From assembly GCA_020041925.1 (NCBI GenBank), contig CP083409.1: 64,000 nt of DNA; one strand, written 5' to 3'. A program made the translations under genes and the position numbers. The notes below the pieces were generated by a model. It did no database searches. It was not told the DNA's origin and saw only the letters and a list, made by a program, of their open reading frames with translations. This DNA is from Faucicola osloensis_D. Lineage in GTDB: Bacteria > Pseudomonadota > Gammaproteobacteria > Pseudomonadales > Moraxellaceae. This document shows positions 34,947 to 44,816 of this stretch, one piece after another. The number at the start of each line of letters is the position of its first letter. Position 1 is the first letter of the stretch.

Positions 34947-34970
34947 CTTTTAATCTATCTTTTAATCTAT
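34947..34970. repeat. 12-bp perfect tandem duplication upstream of the VIT gene
   Basis: CTTTTAATCTAT at 34947-34958 and again at 34959-34970, 30 bases before the ATG at 35000. Confidence 0.85.
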
Positions 34971-34999
34971 GGCAATTTTTTGTTTTTGAGGGCAAGACC

Positions 35000-35698
35000 A
35001 TGTATTCAGCACATCATGAACCGCATTTTAGTAATCGCAACAACTGGCTACGCGCAACCGTGCTCGGCGCCAACGATGGTTTGATTTCTACTGCCAGTCT
35101 ATTGATGGGGGTTGCGGCAGCGCAAGTGGACAGTCACACCTTGCTGTTGACAGGGGTGGCATCGCTGATTGCTGGTGCAATTAGTATGGCAGCGGGCGAA
35201 TATGTCTCCGTCTCTTCGCAAGCCGACACCGAAAAAGCCGACTTGGCAAAAGAAGCCTATGAACTTGAGCACAATTCAGACCGCGAGCTAAAAGAACTGA
35301 CGCATATTTATGTTCAGCGTGGCTTAACGCCTGTTATGGCACATGATGTTGCGGTAGCACTCACTGCTCACAATGCCCTAGAAGCGCATGCACGCGATGA
35401 AATTGGACTTACCGATACCGCGTCCGCCAATCCACTACAGGCAGCCGTGGCATCGGCTTTATCCTTCATCACAGGGGCGCTGCTACCGGTGCTGTGTATT
35501 TGGCTGTTACCAAAGCAATATTTGGTCGGCGGTTTGGGCACAGTGACCTTGATAGGATTAGCATTTTTGGGCTGGTTATCGGCATATTTGGGGGGTGCCA
35601 AAATTTTCCCTGCCATTGTACGGGTGGTCATTTGGGGCGTTGTTGCGTTGGTTACTACCAACCTTATCGGTGGAATGTTTGGGGTAAAAACAGGTTAG
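35000..35698 (+). CDS. VIT1/CCC1 family transporter
   Basis: A 232-residue membrane protein of the VIT family, which carries iron or manganese across membranes. The N-terminal NWLRATVLGANDGLISTASLLMGVAAA is the classic first helix with its metal-binding Asp. The next helix contains SMAAGEYVSVSSQ with the conserved Glu. A cytoplasmic loop (DLAKEAYEL through AHARDEIGL) contains the charged metal-binding region; three hydrophobic segments close the protein. I chose the ATG at 35000 with GAGGGC upstream; the frame is open from 34934 but without a ribosome site. The metal is not certain. Confidence 0.87.
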   Translation: MYSAHHEPHFSNRNNWLRATVLGANDGLISTASLLMGVAAAQVDSHTLLLTGVASLIAGAISMAAGEYVSVSSQADTEKADLAKEAYELEHNSDRELKELTHIYVQRGLTPVMAHDVAVALTAHNALEAHARDEIGLTDTASANPLQAAVASALSFITGALLPVLCIWLLPKQYLVGGLGTVTLIGLAFLGWLSAYLGGAKIFPAIVRVVIWGVVALVTTNLIGGMFGVKTG

Positions 35699-35913
35699 TC
35701 AATCACTTTTTATCGCATTATTTATCGCTAATTTTTATCATTACCATTTGCAAAACCAATTTTTTCTTATAAGATAAGGAAACTGTAATAATTCAGCAAG
35801 TTTATAGAAACTATTATTGAGTGATAGATTATCGTTTCTATAAATTAAACAGTTGGCAAATAGTCAAAAATCCTATGGGATTTTAGCTTTCTACGGTAGT
35901 GGGAGATAAGGTT

Positions 35914-37407
35914 ATGCAAGATTTTGTCAATGCGATTAATGATTGGGTATGGAGTCCCGCATTAATCTATCTATGTTTATTGGTTGGTTTATATTTTTCA
36001 ATTCGTGGTCGTTTTTTACAAGTGCGCCATTTTGGTCGCATGATTCGATTGCTGATGGACGGCAAAAGCACCGACCAAGGTGTGTCTTCATTCCAAGCAC
36101 TCGCTATGTCACTCGCAGGTCGTGTGGGTACAGGCAATATTGCTGGTGTGGCAACGGCGATTACTTTTGGTGGCCCTGGTGCATTATTTTGGATGTGGAT
36201 GGTAGCGTTCTTGGGTGCAAGTACCGCATTCGTTGAGTCAACGCTTGCGCAGATTTACAAAGAACGTGATGATAAAGGCTTTTTTATCGGTGGTCCAGCC
36301 TATTATTTTGAAAAAGCGCTGGGTCAAAAATGGTATGCGGTGTTATTTGCGATATCGGCAATCGCCGCTTGTGGTTTATTGTTACCAGGCGTACAGGCCA
36401 ATTCGATTGCTGAAGCGATGAATAATTCACTGGGTATCGCACCTAGCGTTTCAGCCGCGGTAATTGCGGCACTACTTGGCTTTATCATCTTTGGTGGTGT
36501 CAAACGTATTGCCTCCTCGGCGGAGTTGATTGTACCTTTTATGGCACTTGCCTACATCATCGTGGCGATTGTTATCATCATCATGCACATCGGTCAATTA
36601 CCTGAAGTGCTAGCGTTGATTTTCCGCTCTGCGTTTGGTATGGATTCTACGTTTGGTGCTGTGTTGGGTCTTGCCATCCAATGGGGTGTGAAACGTGGCG
36701 TTTACTCAAATGAAGCAGGTCAAGGTACAGGTCCTCACCCATCGGCAGCCGCTGATGTGTCACACCCAGCCAAACAAGGCTTAGTACAAGCATTTTCAGT
36801 ATATGTCGATACGCTATTTGTTTGTTCGGCGACAGGTTTCATGCTAATCATTACTGGCATGTACAATGTACAAGACCCTGCCAACAAAGAAGCCTTCTTG
36901 TATCAAGGGGTTAAAGGTGTTGCCGCAGGTCCAGGTTACGTTCAAACTGCGATGGAAAACATCATGCCGGGTTTTGGCTCAGTGTTTGTGGCGATTGCTC
37001 TATTCTTCTTTGCCTTCACTACCATCATGGCTTACTACTATATTGCAGAAACCAATATCCGTTATCTCACTCGTACCATGAAGCTAAATTGGGCAATCCC
37101 TGTACTCAAAGTAGTGATTTTATTTGTGGTAATTTATAGCTGCTTAAAAACCGCCGACTTGGCATGGGCACTGGGTGACTTGGGCGTTGGTTTGATGGCA
37201 TGGCTAAACATCATTGGTATCTTATTCTTGCAAAAACCTGCGTTTGCTGCACTGCGCGATTATGAAGCACAGGTCAAACAAGGCAAAGATCCGATCTATG
37301 ATGCGCGCGCCAATGGTGTACACAATGCGCCAATTTGGGATGAAATTTCAGCCAAATACCGTAAAGAATTTGGTGAACATCCCAACCATGATCGCTTTGT
37401 ACCCTAA
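35914..37407 (+). CDS. AGCS family sodium:alanine/glycine symporter
   Basis: A 497-residue sodium-coupled amino-acid symporter of the AGCS family. The signature is AMSLAGRVGTGNIAGVATAITFGGPGALFWMWMVA near the N-terminus, plus YSNEAGQGTGPHPSAAAD in the second half. About 11 hydrophobic segments are seen. The usual substrates are alanine and glycine. The ATG at 35914 follows GGGAGATAAGG; a GTG at 35899 in the same frame is less likely. It is a single gene ending in a terminator. Confidence 0.9.
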   Translation: MQDFVNAINDWVWSPALIYLCLLVGLYFSIRGRFLQVRHFGRMIRLLMDGKSTDQGVSSFQALAMSLAGRVGTGNIAGVATAITFGGPGALFWMWMVAFLGASTAFVESTLAQIYKERDDKGFFIGGPAYYFEKALGQKWYAVLFAISAIAACGLLLPGVQANSIAEAMNNSLGIAPSVSAAVIAALLGFIIFGGVKRIASSAELIVPFMALAYIIVAIVIIIMHIGQLPEVLALIFRSAFGMDSTFGAVLGLAIQWGVKRGVYSNEAGQGTGPHPSAAADVSHPAKQGLVQAFSVYVDTLFVCSATGFMLIITGMYNVQDPANKEAFLYQGVKGVAAGPGYVQTAMENIMPGFGSVFVAIALFFFAFTTIMAYYYIAETNIRYLTRTMKLNWAIPVLKVVILFVVIYSCLKTADLAWALGDLGVGLMAWLNIIGILFLQKPAFAALRDYEAQVKQGKDPIYDARANGVHNAPIWDEISAKYRKEFGEHPNHDRFVP

Positions 37408-37457
37408 TTTTAATATGTGACTGCTTTAATGCGTTCACTTGACAGCCGTTAAAAAAT

Positions 37458-37485
37458 AAGCCCCATTGATTGGGGTTTATTTTTG
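37458..37485 (+). terminator. Rho-independent terminator of the AGCS gene
   Basis: CCCCA (37461-37465) and TGGGG (37471-37475) form a short stem, followed by a T-rich stretch. Confidence 0.65.
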
Positions 37486-37495
37486 TGATGAATGA

Positions 37496-38836
37496 TTATC
37501 TTTTGATTGGGATTTTAATTAACCCAAAAAACGCAATCAGTAACGCGATGACTTGTACAGCCAGCAGCGTATAGACTGTATATAGCCATTTGCCTTGTGC
37601 ATATGCCAGACCACACGCCCACGCACCGATACTACCACCGATATAATACGCCATATAATATAAACCTGACGCCAGCGACCGCCCTTCTTTGACATTCACC
37701 GCGATATAAGTAATGGTCGCCGATTGGGTAATAAATACCCCGGTTGACATCACTGCAAGCGCTACAATCACCAAAGAGATAGGCGCAGCCAGTGTCATCA
37801 GCACACCCATCATCGAAATCATCACGGCCACGCGCACCATACGCGCAGCGCCGTATTTGGCAATTAAACTACTTGCAATCGGTGTGACCACGACCCCAAT
37901 CAAATACACCGCAAAAATGTTAGCAAGCCCTGCACTCGATAGATGATAGGGTGCGTCTGCCAAGTGCAAATTGACATAGGTAAAACAGCCCACTAATGAA
38001 AACAACACGCACGCGCCAAGCAGTCCTGCGGTCACCACATAACGGTTGCGCACATGTTTACTCAGCATGTGCAGCGCCGATGTAAAATTTGGGTTGGCAT
38101 GAAAATGACGTGAGCGCGGTAATAACCAAGCCACCAAGGCAGCGCCTAGCACCGTCAACATGCCCATGAACACAAAGCCTTTTTCCCAGCCGATAAGCTC
38201 TTCTAAATGCCCCAAGATAAAGCGCCCTAAAAATCCCCCAAATACCGTACCTGAGACATAGTAGGACATCATTTTTGCCATCTCTTTGCCTGCGTACTCT
38301 TCCCCGACATAGGCAATCGTCACCACTGTAATGCCAGGTACCGCCAACCCTTGCATAAATCGCCAAATAACGATGCTAGAGAGTGAATCAGACAGCCCAA
38401 TCATCATCGTGGGTATGGCCATAAAGGCAATGGATGCCACAATGATATTTTTACGACCCACGGCATCGGACAACATCCCCATAAACGGTGACATGATGGC
38501 AATGGCAATCACTGTCGCCCCAACTGTCATGCCCACTTGCGTTTCAGTCGCTGAGAATGCTTGCATTATAATTGGCAAAATCGCTTGAATCGAATAAACC
38601 TGCAAAAATGCAAACGCGCCAATCATGCCAATCATGATTTTGACTATCAATGAGGGTGGCATTGTCGGTGGTTTAGCATTCGGTTGTTGAGAGGGCGGTT
38701 GATTTTGCGGTTGGCTATGGGGTGGTTTGCAGCTAGTTAAGTTACTGGATATTAGTGTGTGAGTATCAGTATCGGTGTCAGTGGAATGATTGGAAGAATC
38801 CAAATGCCCAGTGGCATATTGTGGTTGAGACGTCAT
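37496..38836 (-). CDS. MFS transporter (YnfM-like)
   Basis: A 446-residue major facilitator. The first 60 residues are a polar tail rich in Ser, Thr, Asp and Gln/Pro, including a DTDTDT run, in the cytoplasm ahead of the first helix. Twelve hydrophobic segments follow. The loop motif GMLSDAVGRKNII between helices 2 and 3 is the MFS signature A, and SIQAILPIIMQAF in helix 1 and RFMQGLAVPG resemble the YnfM drug-efflux group. AAAGGTCACC precedes the ATG. It diverges from the esterase gene at 39137. The substrate is unknown. Confidence 0.82.
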   Translation of the reverse strand: MTSQPQYATGHLDSSNHSTDTDTDTHTLISSNLTSCKPPHSQPQNQPPSQQPNAKPPTMPPSLIVKIMIGMIGAFAFLQVYSIQAILPIIMQAFSATETQVGMTVGATVIAIAIMSPFMGMLSDAVGRKNIIVASIAFMAIPTMMIGLSDSLSSIVIWRFMQGLAVPGITVVTIAYVGEEYAGKEMAKMMSYYVSGTVFGGFLGRFILGHLEELIGWEKGFVFMGMLTVLGAALVAWLLPRSRHFHANPNFTSALHMLSKHVRNRYVVTAGLLGACVLFSLVGCFTYVNLHLADAPYHLSSAGLANIFAVYLIGVVVTPIASSLIAKYGAARMVRVAVMISMMGVLMTLAAPISLVIVALAVMSTGVFITQSATITYIAVNVKEGRSLASGLYYMAYYIGGSIGAWACGLAYAQGKWLYTVYTLLAVQVIALLIAFFGLIKIPIKR

Positions 38837-38981
38837 AGGTGACCTTTTTACAGAGTAGTGCCCGTCAAAGAAATGCCTATACTAGCACTAAAGCGTGCTA
38901 TTTATTGTTAAAAGAAGTTTAACCTTAAGCTGTAATTTTCAAGCCAATCACGTGAATTAAAGGTATTCGCAAGCCCTTCAA

Positions 38982-38995
38982 TGCCAAATTTGGCA
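38982..38995. promoter_or_regulatory. Perfect palindrome between divergent MFS and esterase genes
   Basis: TGCCAAATTTGGCA is a perfect 14-base palindrome in the middle of the 300-base divergent region. It is a candidate site for a dimeric regulator. No regulator gene is adjacent. The rest of the region has two AGTTTAACCTTAA-type repeats near 38914 and 39104. Confidence 0.4.
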
Positions 38996-39136
38996 CCCTA
39001 GAGTGTAATATTTTTAACACATGGCTGTTTGTCAAAACATCAGTATTTTTCAAAACATAACTACCCAGCCATGACAAAATTGCAGTAATATTTAGCACAT
39101 TGTGGAAGTTAACCTTAAAATCAATAGGATTGAATT

Positions 39137-40156
39137 ATGCCGGAGAATTTAAAACAGCCAATGCCCGCTGCCATGCAAGCGTATTTGACACAGTTGCATC
39201 AAGTGATTGTTCCGTCTCTGTTAGCGCAAGGTGTTAAGCCCAATGCCATCAACGCACGTGAAGCGTTAGCCAATTTGACAACCGCATTTGTCACTGACGC
39301 ACCCAATATGGCAAAAATCATCGATACGGTGTTGGTGACGCCAAGCAATTTTCGGGGTTACAACGTACCACTTAGGCTATTTGTACCGAGTAACTGCCCC
39401 ATGCCAAATGAACAAGCAACGTCTGACGTGCCGGTAATGGTGTATTTTCATGGCGGTGGTGGCATGGCAGGTAGCGTCACTGTGTATGATAAACTCTATA
39501 AAAAATTGGCCGAAGCCACAGGCTGTGTGGTGGTAGCGCCCGAATATCGCCTTGCGCCAGAAAATCGTTACCCTGCCGCGATTGATGACGCCAATGCGAT
39601 TTTAACGCATTTAACGGCGACCCTACAGCAAGTCGGTTATGCCTGTAACGGCAAGCTTATCATAGCAGGTGATAGCGCTGGCGGGGCGATTACTGCTAGC
39701 TTGGTGCAAGATTGGCTTGCCAACCGTGTGAGCACAGACTTAGCTATCACCCATCAAATTTTGATTTATGCCAGTCTAGACTACACCATGTCACAGCCCT
39801 CGATTGAGGAAAATGGCACGGGTTATTTACTAGAATCCAGCAAAATCCGCTGGTATTTTGACAATTATTTTTCAGCATATGATGACCGTGAACTCATCTC
39901 ACCGTTTTGGACTGATATGGCTACCCTACTGCATCATTCGCCGTATCAAGCCCCAAGCACACTGCACCTAACGGCTGGTTATTGCCCGCTGCGTGATGAA
40001 GATATCGGCTATCATGACGTATTACAAGCCGCAGGCGCGCCATCCCAACTCGTCCATTTTGCCGATATGCCGCACGCGTTTTTGAATATGGAAAATCTGT
40101 GCCCAGAGCAATGTAAAGCTTTATACCAAAAAATTGGTGAATTCTGCCAAGCTTAA
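39137..40156 (+). CDS. Alpha/beta hydrolase, HSL-type esterase
   Basis: A 339-residue esterase of the hormone-sensitive-lipase family. The oxyanion-hole motif YFHGGGG is near residue 110, followed by YRLAPENRYPAA, which is typical of the family. The nucleophile is in GDSAGG (about residue 180). The acid is probably in the CPLRDED segment and the His in ADMPHAF near the C-terminus. It lacks a signal peptide, so it is cytoplasmic. It is followed 23 bases later by the hemerythrin gene. Its ester substrate is unknown. Confidence 0.87.
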   Translation: MPENLKQPMPAAMQAYLTQLHQVIVPSLLAQGVKPNAINAREALANLTTAFVTDAPNMAKIIDTVLVTPSNFRGYNVPLRLFVPSNCPMPNEQATSDVPVMVYFHGGGGMAGSVTVYDKLYKKLAEATGCVVVAPEYRLAPENRYPAAIDDANAILTHLTATLQQVGYACNGKLIIAGDSAGGAITASLVQDWLANRVSTDLAITHQILIYASLDYTMSQPSIEENGTGYLLESSKIRWYFDNYFSAYDDRELISPFWTDMATLLHHSPYQAPSTLHLTAGYCPLRDEDIGYHDVLQAAGAPSQLVHFADMPHAFLNMENLCPEQCKALYQKIGEFCQA

Positions 40157-40179
40157 CTTTTAACTTCTAAGGAATAAAT

Positions 40180-40623
40180 ATGCAACGTGCTGAACAACTT
40201 CGCCCCCTATCACGACAACATCACTTGGGACTCAATCTTGGCTTAAAAGCCGGTCAATTTCCTATGTCATCTTCTGAAGCAGACATCCAAGACCAATGGC
40301 AAAAAATAACCGCTTTTATCCGTGATGAACTTACTGCGCATTTTGGGGTGGAAGAAGACTATTTGGTGAAACCTTTAATGACTTACCACAAAGATAATCC
40401 ACAAGTGATAGAGTTAAGTGAGCAACTGACGGCTCAACACGAAGAATTAAAACGATTAGCCGATAAAGCCAAACCGACTATTGAAGATTTACGCGATTTG
40501 GGCGATGCCTTATACGAGCATATTCGCTTTGAAGAGCGTGAAGTTTTTCCATTGGCTCAAGAGTTACTTACCTCTGAGCAGCTTGACGCTATTTATACCC
40601 AATCAGGCGATGATGTTAAATAG
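40180..40623 (+). CDS. Hemerythrin HHE-domain protein
   Basis: A 147-residue four-helix protein with hemerythrin-like diiron ligands: LSRQHHLGLNL (first His), the DELTAHFGVEEDYL pair, QHEELKRL and LYEHIRFEEREVFPL. Such proteins bind oxygen or sense oxygen and nitric oxide in the cytoplasm. AAGGAA precedes the ATG. It is likely in an operon with the esterase and ends at a bidirectional terminator. Confidence 0.85.
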   Translation: MQRAEQLRPLSRQHHLGLNLGLKAGQFPMSSSEADIQDQWQKITAFIRDELTAHFGVEEDYLVKPLMTYHKDNPQVIELSEQLTAQHEELKRLADKAKPTIEDLRDLGDALYEHIRFEEREVFPLAQELLTSEQLDAIYTQSGDDVK

Positions 40624-40650
40624 TTTTAAGTTTCATGAAAAACACTCATA

Positions 40651-40679
40651 AAAAAAGCACCCAGTTAGGTGCTTTTTTT
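40651..40679. terminator. Bidirectional terminator
   Basis: AGCACC (40656-40661) pairs with GGTGCT (40668-40673), with A runs before and T runs after. It can stop transcription from both the hemerythrin gene and the convergent helicase gene. Confidence 0.88.
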
Positions 40680-40693
40680 AGATTTACGAAAAC

Positions 40694-43009
40694 TTATAGC
40701 GGTTTGCCTGTGCTATTGCGGCGGCTACGTTTTGGGGCATCCCAACCATCTTGTTTGCCAGCCGGTTTAGCGGATGGCTTGCTTGATGAAGCATAACGGT
40801 CAGACGATGACTTAAATCCTTCCGATCTTGACGATTTACCGGCAAATGGTTTATCTGATTTTTTGAAACCCTCAGATTTAAACCCGTTTGAGCGTGAATC
40901 GCCAGCACGTTGACCATCTTTTGCCGGATACGGTCTGTCGCTACGTTTTTTAAGCGGTTGACCAAAGGTTTCTTCTACGATTGGACGTGGCTTTCGAGCG
41001 CGGTCATCGCCACGAAACTCGCTAGAGCGGTCGGTCTTTTTGGCAAAAGGTTTGTCACCAAAACGGTCATTTTTTTCAAAGCGGTTAGGACGCTCGCCAT
41101 GACGCTCACTGCTGTTACGGTCCGTGTTGTTACGTGGTTTATCACCTTGATAGCCTTTAAAGCCATCTTTGTTAAAGCTACGGTTATCATCGCGGCGACG
41201 ATCTGCATACTCACCTTGGCGAGGCTCACGATTGCCTTGGCGTGAATCACGGTCAAAATTTGGTTTGTCCGATGATTTAGCGGCGCGGTGAAAATCGCCC
41301 TGACGGTTATCTGAATCGCGGTGACGACGCGGCGCACTCGCATCATCACGCCCAAAACGACTATCGCTGTTGCCTTGGTGACCTTTGTCAAAACGCTCAC
41401 GTTTTTCAAAACGTGCCGAACTATCGTTGCTCGCTGATTTACCATAACGTTCTTGGTTGTCAAAACGTGGCTTGTCCGCAAAACGACGCTCGCTTGAAGG
41501 TCTCTCGCTTGAACCACCAAAACGTTGTGAGCGACTGCCACGGTCATCACGACCGCCACGGCTATCACTGCCGCTGCGACCACGACCGCGACCATCACGA
41601 CCATTAGGCTTACCACGACCTTCAAATTTTTCCACAAAACGCGGTTCTAAGCCTTCAACTTGCGCTTCATTGATATCACGTTTTAGGTAACGGGCGATAT
41701 TGCCAAATTGACGACGGTCATCGCGGCTACATAGGTTGATGGCAATACCGGTACGACCGGCACGACCTGAGCGACCGATACGATGCACATAATCTTCTAC
41801 TTGGCGCGGTAAATCATAGTTAAATACATGGGTAATGTTGGGTAAATCAAGACCACGCGCTGCCACGTCTGTTGCTACCACGATGTCAAATTTGCCACTG
41901 CGTAGATCTGAGACGATACGATTACGCTTGCTTTGCGGCAAGTCACCATGCAGATAACAGGCTTTGTGTTCCCATTGTTGTAGGCGCTCAGCGACTTCTT
42001 CACTGCTGCGTTTGGTCGCGGTAAAGATAATCGCTTGACCACGCTCTGGGTCACAGATCAGGTGCTCTAATAATTTATTTTTGTGGTCAAAGTTGTCACA
42101 GAAGTACACTTTTTCATCAATGTGTGCGGTTTCAACTTTGATGTTGATACGCTCTGGGTCTTTGGTAAAGCTTTCAGCGATTTTACCGACTGGACCATCC
42201 CATGTCGCAGATGACATGATGGTTTGGCGATGCGCGGGTGTGGCTTCCAAAATCGCATTGATGTCATCGGCAAAGCCCATGTCTAGCATACGGTCTGCTT
42301 CATCAAGTACCAACATAGTCAAATCAGAGAGATTCACACGCTGGGCATTGATATGATCTAGCAAACGACCCGGCGTCGCCACGATGATTTGCACGCCTTT
42401 TTTTAGCGCACGGATTTGACCACTGTATGCCGCACCGCCCACAAGTGGCACACTGTACAAATCTTTCATGGCTGAGCCATATTTGCGGATGCTGTCTTGA
42501 ACTTGGTTAGCCAGCTCACGCGTCGGTGTCAAAATCAACGCTTGTACGACTTTTGGCTGTTGGCGACCACGTTTGCCACTTGCGGTTTTTTCTGCCGCTT
42601 TTTCTTTGGCTTGTAGTTCACTTAATTGATGCAAAATTGGTAATACAAACGCGGCAGTTTTACCACTACCTGTTTGTGCGGATAATAGCAAATCACGACC
42701 CGCTAATGCAGCAGGAATCGCGCGCGCTTGGATAGGCGTTGGTGTGATATAACCCGTTGCCACAATACTTTTTAGTAATGAACCTGAAATACCTAGTGCG
42801 GTAAAACCATTTTCGCTAGGGTTAGCATCGTCAGACGTTGGCGCATCCGTTGCTACAGTATCAGTCGCTACAACATCCGTTGTCGCAGTTGCTTCTGTGT
42901 CATCAACTGGGGTGTTGTCAGTAGGCTGATTGCTGTTGGCTTGGCTATGGCTAAAAAAATTATCGATTGAGTTATCAGTAAAATCTGTGGTTGAATTAAA
43001 ATCAGTCAT
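40694..43009 (-). CDS. DEAD-box RNA helicase (RhlE-like) with long basic tail
   Basis: A 771-residue ATP-dependent RNA helicase. Two RecA-like domains span about residues 70-440: Q motif GFTALGI...TPIQARAIP, Walker A AQTGSGKT, PTRELA, the DEAD box VLDEADRMLDMG, SAT, and HRIGRSGRAGR. The last 290 residues are a low-complexity tail rich in Arg, Gly, Asp, Ser and Lys (repeated RGGRDDRG-type segments), which is expected to be disordered and RNA-binding. The first 65 residues are acidic and Thr/Ala-rich. AAGGAC precedes the ATG. RhlE or DeaD cannot be decided from the core alone. Confidence 0.9.
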   Translation of the reverse strand: MTDFNSTTDFTDNSIDNFFSHSQANSNQPTDNTPVDDTEATATTDVVATDTVATDAPTSDDANPSENGFTALGISGSLLKSIVATGYITPTPIQARAIPAALAGRDLLLSAQTGSGKTAAFVLPILHQLSELQAKEKAAEKTASGKRGRQQPKVVQALILTPTRELANQVQDSIRKYGSAMKDLYSVPLVGGAAYSGQIRALKKGVQIIVATPGRLLDHINAQRVNLSDLTMLVLDEADRMLDMGFADDINAILEATPAHRQTIMSSATWDGPVGKIAESFTKDPERINIKVETAHIDEKVYFCDNFDHKNKLLEHLICDPERGQAIIFTATKRSSEEVAERLQQWEHKACYLHGDLPQSKRNRIVSDLRSGKFDIVVATDVAARGLDLPNITHVFNYDLPRQVEDYVHRIGRSGRAGRTGIAINLCSRDDRRQFGNIARYLKRDINEAQVEGLEPRFVEKFEGRGKPNGRDGRGRGRSGSDSRGGRDDRGSRSQRFGGSSERPSSERRFADKPRFDNQERYGKSASNDSSARFEKRERFDKGHQGNSDSRFGRDDASAPRRHRDSDNRQGDFHRAAKSSDKPNFDRDSRQGNREPRQGEYADRRRDDNRSFNKDGFKGYQGDKPRNNTDRNSSERHGERPNRFEKNDRFGDKPFAKKTDRSSEFRGDDRARKPRPIVEETFGQPLKKRSDRPYPAKDGQRAGDSRSNGFKSEGFKKSDKPFAGKSSRSEGFKSSSDRYASSSKPSAKPAGKQDGWDAPKRSRRNSTGKPL

Positions 43010-43534
43010 GTAAGTCCTTAAAAAATAAGTTAATCAAAGTGTCGGTGGTAACCTTGATTGAAAACACGCAACAAGCAAAAGCCCTCAAGCTGACTGCACT
43101 TTCAAAATGGATAAGCAAAATGAATAGGCAAAATTATCAGCTATCATTAATCACAAATATCGTGTTAATCGCTTTAAAGCATTGTAATCGTGTCTGTAAG
43201 ACTTATTTTTTTCACTATAAAAATAGCGACAAAACCTACTGTCAGACTTATCAAAACTTTTGAAACAGTAAAACCATCAAAAAGTTCGTATCGCGGCACT
43301 CACAAGAATGCTTAAAAAAATACAATGCTAAATATTAGGTTATCATCGGAAGATTATCAGCGCTTATAATGGCGCGCTTGATATATAGGCAGATGGATAA
43401 GCTAGATTAATTGGAAAATTGACGTTGCTCTTAGCGTTTAGGTAGCGTATATGAGTCATTATTGGTCAGTTTTCTTTCGCAATTAAAAAACTTACCAAGT
43501 GAAATAGGTATCAAAAACACCTACTTAAAAAAGT
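43010..43534. other. Gap between helicase and ffs
   Basis: No convincing gene in 525 bases. The region is AT-rich, with a possible 74-codon frame at 43039-43263 that has no ribosome site and unlike codon use. It holds the promoter region of the helicase (minus strand) and the 3' end of ffs. Confidence 0.4.
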
Positions 43535-43643
<109 letters not shown>

Positions 43644-43652
43644 CGAAGCGGT

Positions 43653-43658
43653 ATTCTA
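43653..43658 (-). promoter_or_regulatory. -10 box of ffs
   Basis: TAGAAT on the minus strand, about 10 bases before the 5' end of the SRP RNA, with a poor TTTGCA -35 18 bases upstream. Confidence 0.5.
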
Positions 43659-43829
43659 GAGAATTTGGCGACCAAATGCAAACTATTTTTATCATATACA
43701 CCAAATTTTTGTATTTATTTCACTTTTTCACACGCTAAACCATCACAGCAAGCAACATTTGGGTAAATTTTTGTCCACCTTTTTACCCTTTTTCTACAAT
43801 TCTTGCGCTGCAAATGTTACAAAATATTT

Positions 43830-43835
43830 TATAAT
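43830..43835 (+). promoter_or_regulatory. -10 box upstream of the SIMPL-domain gene
   Basis: TATAAT at 43830-43835, about 115 bases before the gene. The -35 is not clear. The remaining 43660-43830 stretch shows nothing else. Confidence 0.45.
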
Positions 43836-43950
43836 GCCCATTCAGCAACATATTGAATGAACTAAATAGCAGTTTAATCAGCAACAGATTCATGCCAACC
43901 CATCTAAAGAAGCACTAGAAAAAACTAGGAAAAAAACAATAGGAAACACT

Positions 43951-44742
43951 ATGACACAATTAAGCACCGTAACTAACAATCATCCCAATCATACAGTGAC
44001 CAAAGGTATTGCAGCCAGCTTGCTTGCTATGGCGACACTATTACCTTTTACCAGTGTTTCAGCCGCTACCTACCCTGTGAACCCATCCCCTGCGAACCCA
44101 TCAATGACCAATACTTTAAACTACGGCTTGCTTAATTTTGCTGCCTCAGCGAGTAAAAAAGTCAGCAATGATCAAATCAATGCTACCCTTAGCAAAACTG
44201 TGCAAAACAAATCAAGCAGTGAGTTGGCTAATCAAATCGCTACCACCTTGAACCAAGCGGTTGCCATTGCCAAAAAATACCCACAAGTGCAAGTGAGTAC
44301 GGGCAACCAAAGCACCTATCCGCAATATGACAAAAACCAAAAAATCATTGGTTGGACGGGGACTGCAAGCTTGAATTTAAAAAGCACCGACACAGTCGCC
44401 GCGAGCAAATTGATTGCCGAATTGCAAAGTTTTATGACGCTTGATGGATTAGACTTTAGTGTGTCCGATGCCGCGCGCAAAGCCACCGAGCAAGAATTGA
44501 TGATAGAAGCTTCCAAAAACTTCCAGCGCCAAGCGCAAACGCTGCTGCCTGTGTGGGGCGCAAAAGGCTATCAGTTAGTCTCGTTGGATTTTAGTCAAGG
44601 GGGCGATTATCGTGCACCGCGCGCGTATGGCAGTGTAATGATGCTAGAGGCCACCAGTGCCAAAGTCGCTGACCAAAACTTCCAAGCGGGCGATAGCACC
44701 ATTACGGTCACTGCCAACGGTACCGTACAACTGGTAAAATAG
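43951..44742 (+). CDS. Secreted SIMPL-domain (DUF541) protein
   Basis: A 263-residue periplasmic protein. Residues 1-38 are a signal peptide with an unusually long polar start (about 18 residues) and cleavage probably after VSA. A stretch with repeated YPVNPSPANPS follows. The rest matches the SIMPL layout: alternating strands and helices, GWTGTASLNLKSTDT, KNFQRQAQTLL and a final TITVTANGTVQL beta strand. SIMPL proteins have been linked to envelope stress, but their function is not fixed. AATAGGAAA precedes the ATG. It ends at a bidirectional terminator facing pal. Confidence 0.75.
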   Translation: MTQLSTVTNNHPNHTVTKGIAASLLAMATLLPFTSVSAATYPVNPSPANPSMTNTLNYGLLNFAASASKKVSNDQINATLSKTVQNKSSSELANQIATTLNQAVAIAKKYPQVQVSTGNQSTYPQYDKNQKIIGWTGTASLNLKSTDTVAASKLIAELQSFMTLDGLDFSVSDAARKATEQELMIEASKNFQRQAQTLLPVWGAKGYQLVSLDFSQGGDYRAPRAYGSVMMLEATSAKVADQNFQAGDSTITVTANGTVQLVK

Positions 44743-44757
44743 GTCGATTTTAACCAC

Positions 44758-44789
44758 AAAAAAAACCTGTTGAATCAACAGGTTTTTTT
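44758..44789. terminator. Bidirectional terminator between SIMPL and pal genes
   Basis: AAAAACCTGTTGA and TCAACAGGTTTTT form a long stem with A and T runs on either side. Confidence 0.9.
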
Positions 44790-44816
44790 GTTTGTCTTTT
44801 ACTCACTAAGAAATAC

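Noticed and set aside
40975..41637. 220-codon minus-strand frame inside the helicase tail
   Set aside because: It is a valine/alanine-rich shift frame of the Arg/Gly-rich tail. The helicase frame is clearly the real one.
43039..43263. 74-codon frame between the helicase and ffs
   Set aside because: No ribosome site, no recognisable protein features and a Lys/Asn-rich random composition. It lies in the helicase promoter region.
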